6,401 bases of DNA from an uncultured Clostridia bacterium (GTDB lineage Bacteria > Bacillota > Clostridia > Christensenellales > UBA1242), in assembly GCA_947628195.1 (NCBI GenBank), contig CANQZB010000058.1, positions 1 through 6,401 of the forward strand, read 5' to 3'. Position 1 is the stretch's first letter. Each line of letters opens with the position of its first letter. Position numbers and translations under genes: made by a program. Shown one piece after another: positions 1 through 4,019 of the stretch. Below the pieces are notes generated by a model, which was not told the DNA's origin, made no database searches, and saw only the letters and a list, made by a program, of their open reading frames with translations.

Positions 1-2335
1 ACCAACCTTGCATAAATTAAGTGTTCAAGCATTTGAGCCTATCCTAGTTGAAGGCAAAGCTATTCGTTTACCACCTTTGGCGTGCGGTGGCTTTAACGCC
101 GACTTCGATGGTGACCAAATGAGTATGCACGTTCCTTTGTCCGTTGAGGCAAGAACAGAAGCAAGAATGCTACTTTTGGCTTCAAATAACGTGTTAAAAC
201 CTAGCGATGGTAGCCCTAACATGCTTCCAAGCCAGGATATGATTTTGGGCAACTATTACATTACAGTTATTCGAGAAGGCGCAAAAGGTGAAGGCATGGT
301 GTTTGCCTCTCAGGATGAGGCACAACTCGCTTACGAAAATGGCGAATTGAGTTTGCAAGCAAAAATCAGTTTAAGGCGAACTGTTGAATTTGAAGGCGAA
401 ACCATTACAGGTAGAATAGAAACAACTTTGGGTAGGGCAATATTTAATAGTATAATTCCGCAAGATCTTGGTTTTGTTGATAGAACAGTGCGTGAAAACG
501 CATTAAAATTTGAAATAGATAAAGAAATTAAAAAAGGCGATTATGCTAGCATTATTCTAACCTGTTATAGAAAACATGGCACAAACACCACTGTTACTAT
601 GATAGATAACATTAAAAATATGGGCTATAAATATAGCACTTTGGCTAGCGTTTCGTTCTCGATATTCGATTTAACCGAAGCAAAAGAACGCGACAAAATG
701 ATTGCCGATGCAGATAAAATTGTTACACAAAATGATGACCTTTATATGCAAGGCTTTATGAGCAAGGCAGATAAAAAGGCAAAAAACATTGATGTTTGGA
801 ACAAGGTAACCGATGAAATTATTAAAGTTACATCTGCATGTATGGATAAATTTAACCCATTAAAAGTAATTATTACATCAAAAGCGCGTGGTGGTGATGA
901 CTCTTTAAAACAATTAAGTGGTATGTTGGGTAGGATGGATGCTGCCACAGGCGAAATGACAGATGTTCCAGTTAAATCTAACTTTAGGCGCGGTTTAAGT
1001 TCGCTAGAATATTACAGCGCTGCGCGTGGTAGCCGTAAACAGTTGATGGATACAGCCTTAAAAACTGCCGACTCTGGTTATTTAACAAGAAGATTGGTAG
1101 ATATTGCTCAAGATATAACCGTAACAGAAGAAGACTGCTTTGCAAATTTGGGTGAAACAGTTAAGGGCATAGATGTAACTGAAATTAAACAAAATGGTTC
1201 AGTTGTGGAAAGCCTGGAAAATCGAATTGTTGGCCGTTTCACTAGCGAACCAGTAATTAACCCTAAAACCAAAAAACAAATTTGCGATGCTGATGAATTC
1301 ATAACCGATGAATTAGCTAAAGAAATTGTTGATGCTGGCATTGAAAAAGTTGCCATCCGCAGTTTGTTAACCTGTAAAGCTAAGAGTGGTGTGTGCGCTA
1401 AATGCTATGGCAGAGATATGTCAACAAATGACATTGTTCATGTTGGTGAAGCAGTCGGTGTTATTGCGGCACAATCAATCGGTGAACCAGGTACTCAGTT
1501 AGTGCTTCGTACCTTCCACAGCGGTGGTGCAGCAGAAGCCGATATTACATCCGGTTTGCCTCGTGTTGAAGAAATTTTTGAAGCCCGCAACCCTAAAGGC
1601 GCGGCGGTAATCTGCGAAATTGGTGGCAAGGTAAGCATTAATCAAATAGATAAACGCTTTGAAGTTGTTGTTAAAGGTAGCACAGAAGAAAGTTACATTT
1701 TGCCTTATGGCTCAGTGTTAAAAGTTAAAAATGGCGATGTTGTAGCACCAGGCACTCCACTAACCGAAGGGCCTTTAAACCCTAAAGATGTGCTACGTAT
1801 ATGCGGTGTTAAAGCAGTGCAAGAATATTTGCTTAACGAAGTGTTGGAAGTTTATAAATCTCAATCAGTTTCAATTAACGCAAAGCACCTTGAAATTATA
1901 ATTAAACAGATGTTAAGGAAGGTTAAAATTGAAAATCCTGGAGATACCGATTTACTTCCTGGCGACGTTGTGGATATTAGAAAATTTGAAGAGGCAAACA
2001 CAAAAGCGCTTCGTGAAGGTGGCATGCCTGCAAGTGCTAAACGTGAATTGCAAGCTATAACCAAGGCAAGCTTAACAACCGAAAGCTTCCTATCTGCTGC
2101 ATCATTCCAAGAGAGTAGCAATGTGTTAACAGAAGCCGCATTAAAAGGCAAGGTGGATCACTTAACCGGCTTGAAAGAAAATATTATTATAGGTAAGATG
2201 ATACCTGCGGGTACAGGCTCACCTGCTTATAGAAATATCCTTCCAAAGCAAGTTAAAGACGATAACGCCTTTAATAATGTAGATATTAAGTTTGGCGATT
2301 TAGATGACGACAACTTTGCTGAAGATGATGAATAG
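1..2335 (+). CDS. rpoC: DNA-directed RNA polymerase subunit beta' (C-terminal part, 5' end outside window)
   Basis: This is the largest catalytic subunit of RNA polymerase. The reading frame is already open at the left edge (first whole codon at 2), and 777 residues are visible, roughly the C-terminal two thirds of a Firmicutes RpoC. In order: the catalytic Mg-binding motif NADFDGDQM (Asp codons at 101, 107 and 113); the PSQDMILG segment; the SKARG/GM region (878-940) and bridge helix (about 1010-1115); the second zinc site with Cys at 1136, 1373, 1394 and 1403 (the last three spaced CX6CX2C); the trigger loop with Arg 1508 and His 1517; then GLPRVEEIFEARNPKG and a C-terminal part with GDTDLLPG, ITKASL and SFLSAASFQE. 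The trigger loop has no proteobacterial-type insertion. The C terminus is acidic (DLDDDNFAEDDE). Several usually invariant positions differ: TSKARGG for DSGARG, Gln for the hinge Gly, and Leu for the trigger-loop Met. The TTG at 8 is an internal Leu, not a start. Identity is certain; the functional effect of the substitutions is unknown. Confidence 0.98.
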   Translation, partial: PTLHKLSVQAFEPILVEGKAIRLPPLACGGFNADFDGDQMSMHVPLSVEARTEARMLLLASNNVLKPSDGSPNMLPSQDMILGNYYITVIREGAKGEGMVFASQDEAQLAYENGELSLQAKISLRRTVEFEGETITGRIETTLGRAIFNSIIPQDLGFVDRTVRENALKFEIDKEIKKGDYASIILTCYRKHGTNTTVTMIDNIKNMGYKYSTLASVSFSIFDLTEAKERDKMIADADKIVTQNDDLYMQGFMSKADKKAKNIDVWNKVTDEIIKVTSACMDKFNPLKVIITSKARGGDDSLKQLSGMLGRMDAATGEMTDVPVKSNFRRGLSSLEYYSAARGSRKQLMDTALKTADSGYLTRRLVDIAQDITVTEEDCFANLGETVKGIDVTEIKQNGSVVESLENRIVGRFTSEPVINPKTKKQICDADEFITDELAKEIVDAGIEKVAIRSLLTCKAKSGVCAKCYGRDMSTNDIVHVGEAVGVIAAQSIGEPGTQLVLRTFHSGGAAEADITSGLPRVEEIFEARNPKGAAVICEIGGKVSINQIDKRFEVVVKGSTEESYILPYGSVLKVKNGDVVAPGTPLTEGPLNPKDVLRICGVKAVQEYLLNEVLEVYKSQSVSINAKHLEIIIKQMLRKVKIENPGDTDLLPGDVVDIRKFEEANTKALREGGMPASAKRELQAITKASLTTESFLSAASFQESSNVLTEAALKGKVDHLTGLKENIIIGKMIPAGTGSPAYRNILPKQVKDDNAFNNVDIKFGDLDDDNFAEDDE

Positions 2336-2339
2336 ATTT

Positions 2340-2379
2340 AAACAGTCCTTTAATTAGGGCTGTTTTTGTTTTTTGTTTT
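2340..2379 (+). terminator. Intrinsic terminator of rpoC
   Basis: A 10-bp stem (arms 2340-2349 and 2356-2365, one G-T wobble) closes a 6-base loop and runs into a T-rich tract to 2379. It begins five bases after the rpoC stop, so the rpoC transcript probably ends here instead of continuing into ribosomal protein genes. Confidence 0.9.
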
Positions 2380-2433
2380 AAAGTTCTGTAATAAAAAATT
2401 TTAAATTATTTTTAAAAAAGTTGCTTAAAACTA

Positions 2434-2462
2434 TTTACAAATTTTATTTTTTATGTTAATAT
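2434..2462 (+). promoter_or_regulatory. Housekeeping-sigma promoter with extended -10, for the 105-residue ORF
   Basis: A -35 box TTTACA (2434-2439) is followed by a 17-base spacer and a -10 box TAATAT (2457-2462), with TGT just upstream (2454-2456) forming an extended -10. The -10 matches consensus at 4 of 6 positions, which the TG motif would help offset. Transcription would start near 2469, giving a leader of about 20 bases. It lies between the rpoC terminator and the next gene, as expected for an independent unit. Confidence 0.65.
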
Positions 2463-2475
2463 AAAGCCGGAAAAT

Positions 2476-2482
2476 AAGGAGG
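2476..2482 (+). promoter_or_regulatory. Strong ribosome binding site fixing the start at 2491
   Basis: AAGGAGG is a full anti-16S match, 8 bases before the ATG at 2491. It supports both the reality of the small gene and this start codon. Confidence 0.9.
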
Positions 2483-2490
2483 CATTAATT

Positions 2491-2808
2491 ATGGCAAATA
2501 CTGCAAAAAACATGGTAGAAAAAAGAATTGAATTTGGTGAGGCTCGTTTAAAAAAGATTAATGCTACAAAAAAATCTAGTATGCCACAAGCCACAAATGG
2601 CACAACTGCAAACTCGGTAGTTAAGGCAAGAGAACAGTTTAATGAAGAAAGAAGTTTATGGTCTAAAATCATGGGAATAGTTTTTGATGACTCAACTCAT
2701 AAAAGAGTTACAAAATTAACTCAAAAAAACAGATCTATGATTGAAACTTTGCGCGCAAATCTTTTGGCTAGTGAAGCAAAAGAAAATAGCGATATTGCTG
2801 GCGTTTAA
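2491..2808 (+). CDS. Hypothetical small basic protein, 105 residues
   Basis: I do not recognise this family. The gene is well supported: perfect RBS, its own promoter, TAA stop, and a hairpin terminator directly after. The protein has 19 Lys/Arg against 12 Asp/Glu (net about +7), no Cys, no signal peptide and no membrane segment, so it is probably cytoplasmic. Two charged, probably helical stretches (about residues 5-28 and 43-61) flank a Ser/Thr/Asn-rich low-complexity linker (29-42). The second helix ends in a hydrophobic patch, LWSKIMGIVF (56-65). A basic segment (70-92) with K/R spaced along a possible third helix follows. The charge and helicity would fit nucleic-acid or ribosome association, but that is only inference. 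It sits just after rpoC but is transcriptionally separated from it, so the position alone does not link it to transcription. Confidence 0.85.
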   Translation: MANTAKNMVEKRIEFGEARLKKINATKKSSMPQATNGTTANSVVKAREQFNEERSLWSKIMGIVFDDSTHKRVTKLTQKNRSMIETLRANLLASEAKENSDIAGV

Positions 2809-2812
2809 TTTT

Positions 2813-2840
2813 AAACTCTCTTTATAAGAGAGTTTTTTAT
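2813..2840 (+). terminator. Intrinsic terminator of the 105-residue gene
   Basis: A perfect 10-bp inverted repeat (2813-2822 and 2826-2835) with a 3-base loop (or 9 bp with a 5-base loop) is followed by a T run (2833-2838). It starts four bases after the stop codon. Confidence 0.9.
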
Positions 2841-2862
2841 TTAAAAATTATGTCAAAATTGT

Positions 2863-2891
2863 TTTACATTTGTTTAAATATGTGTTAAAAT
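2863..2891 (+). promoter_or_regulatory. Housekeeping-sigma promoter with extended -10, for the HicB-like operon
   Basis: A -35 box TTTACA (2863-2868), exactly 17 bases of spacer, then a -10 box TAAAAT (2886-2891) preceded by TGT (2883-2885). Both hexamers match consensus at 5 of 6 positions. The start of transcription would be near 2898, leaving a leader of only about 15 bases. No operator dyad is evident over the boxes. Confidence 0.8.
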
Positions 2892-2904
2892 TAAAAAATA
2901 AAGT

Positions 2905-2909
2905 GGGGG
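2905..2909 (+). promoter_or_regulatory. Atypical, closely spaced ribosome binding site of the HicB-like gene
   Basis: The only Shine-Dalgarno-like stretch is GGGGG, which can pair with the 16S tail through one G-U wobble. It lies just 3 bases before the ATG at 2913, closer than usual. With the very short leader this suggests modest initiation, an inference only. Confidence 0.5.
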
Positions 2910-2912
2910 ATT

Positions 2913-3170
2913 ATGAAAGATTTAGTTTATCCGGCAGTCTTTATTAAGGATAAGGATACTAGTAATTTTACAGTTACTATTCCAGATTTAGGCATTGTAA
3001 CTGAAGGCGTTAATATTGTTGAAGCGTTTATCAACGCCAAAGAATATCTTTGCGCTATGGTAGATTGTGCTATAAAATTTGGTTGCGAGTTGGAAACTCC
3101 TTCCTCTTTTGATGACGTTTGCAAAAAAAATAAAAAATATACAGTTTTATTGATAGACGCTTTGGCATAA
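2913..3170 (+). CDS. HicB-family antitoxin-like protein, 85 residues, no HicA partner visible
   Basis: The N terminus follows the HicB pattern: YPAVF (6-10), a beta hairpin FTVTIPDL (19-26), GIVTEG (27-32), then the helix EAFINAKEYL (37-46). The second half keeps the family's TPSSFDDV (62-69) and final strand YTVLLIDALA (76-85), the equivalent of the usual LI-VD ending. This is the variant with PDLxIVTxG instead of PDLPGC. HicB proteins usually neutralise HicA, a small mRNA interferase, and repress their own operon. Here the protein stops right after the RNase-H-like core and has no C-terminal ribbon-helix-helix or HTH, so direct DNA binding is doubtful. No HicA-like ORF of about 60-80 residues lies on either side. 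The next gene, 25 bases downstream without an intervening terminator, encodes an unrelated 174-residue protein, so the pair is probably co-transcribed. It could be an orphan HicB, part of an unusual toxin-antitoxin pair, or a regulator. Family call is fairly sure from pattern; function is not. Confidence 0.8.
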   Translation: MKDLVYPAVFIKDKDTSNFTVTIPDLGIVTEGVNIVEAFINAKEYLCAMVDCAIKFGCELETPSSFDDVCKKNKKYTVLLIDALA

Positions 3171-3185
3171 TCTTGACTTAAAAGT

Positions 3186-3189
3186 GAGG
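3186..3189 (+). promoter_or_regulatory. Ribosome binding site that decides the start of the 174-residue gene
   Basis: GAGG (in a GTGAGGG context) lies 6 bases before the ATG at 3196, normal spacing. An in-frame GTG at 3184 overlaps this site and has no RBS of its own, so ATG 3196 is chosen. Confidence 0.8.
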
Positions 3190-3195
3190 GTTAGT

Positions 3196-3720
3196 ATGAC
3201 TAAAGTTAATGAACAAAACTATGGCCAGTTAGATTTTTTAATTAACAATTTTTATGAAATTGTTGAATACAAGCGAGGGCGAGGCATCTATGGTGATAGG
3301 GTAATTTTAAAACGCCCTAAAAAAGCATCTGCCATTATTGGCGAACCCGATAAATTGTATGAATTTTATTATATGGACGCAAACGCTGTTAAAGAAATGC
3401 CCAGAACTATTCAAGAAAAAATTAAAGTTATTACAAGATTTGTAACTTCGCCTGAAGATATGAACATTTTAAGTTCGTTCTCTTCCTACACGGGTGAGCC
3501 TTCTAGTTGGGCAATTGAAACAAGGCATGCTTTAATTAAAGCAAAAACCTTGGATTACGGCAAATTAAACGATGTTTTAATGGAAAGATATAAGAAGCTA
3601 GATGGGAACTTTTTAAATTTGTTAAAAAAGCATAGAGAAAAGCAATATTTCTTGGCAAGTAGCCCTGAATTTAATTTTGTTTCAAGATCTTATGCAGAAG
3701 AGCAAATTTCCAGGCTGTAA
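3196..3720 (+). CDS. Hypothetical protein, 174 residues, second gene of the HicB-like operon
   Basis: I do not recognise a family. There is no signal peptide, membrane segment or Cys, so it is probably a soluble cytoplasmic protein. From ATG 3196 the N-terminal part contains a hydrophobic/aromatic helix (LDFLINNFYEIVEY, 12-25), then a strongly basic stretch with KRGRG at 26-30 and RPKK at 40-43. An acidic aromatic strand YEFYYMD (55-61) follows. The middle has PRTIQEKIKVITRF (69-82) and a Ser/Gly-rich segment SSFSSYTGEPSSW (93-105). The C-terminal third is probably helical and charged (about 106-150), including LMERYKKLDG (128-137) and LNLLKKHREKQY (140-151). It is too long for HicA and lacks the HicA glycine-histidine pattern (GSHxxY). 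The 25-base gap to the HicB-like gene and the shared promoter suggest co-expression, so it could be a partner of that protein. The basic stretch and the conserved-looking E/R/H residues (E108, R110, H111) are compatible with nucleic-acid contact, but this is speculation. Confidence 0.85.
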   Translation: MTKVNEQNYGQLDFLINNFYEIVEYKRGRGIYGDRVILKRPKKASAIIGEPDKLYEFYYMDANAVKEMPRTIQEKIKVITRFVTSPEDMNILSSFSSYTGEPSSWAIETRHALIKAKTLDYGKLNDVLMERYKKLDGNFLNLLKKHREKQYFLASSPEFNFVSRSYAEEQISRL

Positions 3721-3734
3721 ATAGTAAAAATTTC

Positions 3735-3780
3735 AAAAAATTAGTTATTGTTTATTTATTCGACATAACTAGTTTTTTTT
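3735..3780 (+). terminator. AT-rich intrinsic terminator of the HicB-like operon
   Basis: Bases 3735-3748 pair with 3765-3778 (14 bp including one G-T wobble) around a 16-base loop, and the 3' arm merges into a run of eight T (3773-3780). It starts 15 bases after the stop at 3720. The outer six pairs are A-T from an A tract against the T tract, so the core is about 8 bp. It could also work in the opposite direction, because an A run precedes it. Confidence 0.75.
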
Positions 3781-3795
3781 CTTTCAATAAAAATT

Positions 3796-3811
3796 GTTTA
3801 AAATCTTAAAC
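3796..3811 (+). repeat. Short inverted repeat upstream of the surface-protein promoter
   Basis: GTTTAA (3796-3801) and TTAAAC (3806-3811) form a perfect 6-bp dyad separated by 4 bases. It lies 37 bases upstream of the -35 box at 3849, a position usable by a regulator. In DNA this AT-rich, a 6-bp dyad can arise by chance, so the regulatory role is only a suggestion. Confidence 0.35.
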
Positions 3812-3848
3812 TAATTGTGTTAAAGTTTGGAAAATTTATCTATTTTGC

Positions 3849-3877
3849 TTGACAAATTTATGTAATTAAGGTACAAT
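3849..3877 (+). promoter_or_regulatory. Near-consensus housekeeping promoter of the surface-protein gene
   Basis: A perfect -35 TTGACA (3849-3854), a 17-base spacer and a -10 TACAAT (3872-3877, 5 of 6) make this the strongest promoter in the window. A/T tracts upstream (about 3781-3840) could act as an UP element. Transcription would start near 3884, giving a leader of about 25 bases, so there is no room for a riboswitch or attenuator. This predicts high, largely constitutive expression unless repressed. Confidence 0.9.
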
Positions 3878-3898
3878 ATTCAAGATTTTACTTTTAAT

Positions 3899-3903
3899 AG
3901 GAG
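3899..3903 (+). promoter_or_regulatory. Ribosome binding site of the surface-protein gene
   Basis: AGGAG lies 5 bases before the ATG at 3909 and fixes that start, which is also followed at once by a signal peptide. Confidence 0.85.
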
Positions 3904-3908
3904 ACAAA

Positions 3909-4019
3909 ATGAAAACTTTAAAGAAAAATTTTAAATTTATATTATGCTTTTTGGCATTTGCTGTGCTAAGCGTTGTTTTTGCATTTAGCCCAGTTTTAAC
4001 AACCTTGCCAGCATACGCA
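3909..4019 (+). other. Signal peptide of the surface protein
   Basis: The N terminus is basic (MKTLKKNFK), then a long hydrophobic core (about residues 10-33), then PAYA followed by TA. Signal peptidase I probably cuts after Ala37 (AYA), or after Ala39 as an alternative. The Cys at residue 13 lies at the start of the core and is not in a lipobox, so this is not a lipoprotein. Confidence 0.85.

Noticed and set aside
8..10. TTG as a start codon for a 775-residue protein
   Set aside because: The frame is open to the window edge, and the residues around it (P-T-L-H-K-L) match the inside of RpoC. It is an internal Leu.
25..2151. Minus-strand ORFs of 68-96 residues inside rpoC
   Set aside because: They lie wholly inside a certain gene on the other strand and show no family pattern. 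They are shadows of rpoC codon use.
2451..3124. Minus-strand ORFs opposite the 105-residue and HicB-like genes
   Set aside because: They overlap well-supported + strand genes with RBS and terminators, and resemble no known protein.
3184..3195. GTG start four codons upstream for the 174-residue gene
   Set aside because: The GTG overlaps the GAGG ribosome binding site used by ATG 3196 and has no site of its own.
3173..3200. TTGACT as the -35 of a separate promoter for the 174-residue gene
   Set aside because: No -10-like hexamer lies 16-18 bases downstream, and that position already falls inside the start of the gene.
3196..3720. HicA toxin call for the gene after the HicB-like protein
   Set aside because: It is more than twice the usual HicA length and lacks the glycine-histidine (GSHxxY-type) motif.
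3794..3826. A second promoter using TAAAGT with TGT upstream (3818-3826)
   Set aside because: No acceptable -35 lies 17 bases before it (TTAAAA only), and a far better promoter is present at 3849-3877.
3945..3947. Lipoprotein signal (Cys at residue 13)
   Set aside because: The Cys is at the start of the hydrophobic core and is preceded by FIL, not a lipobox. A signal peptidase I site follows later.
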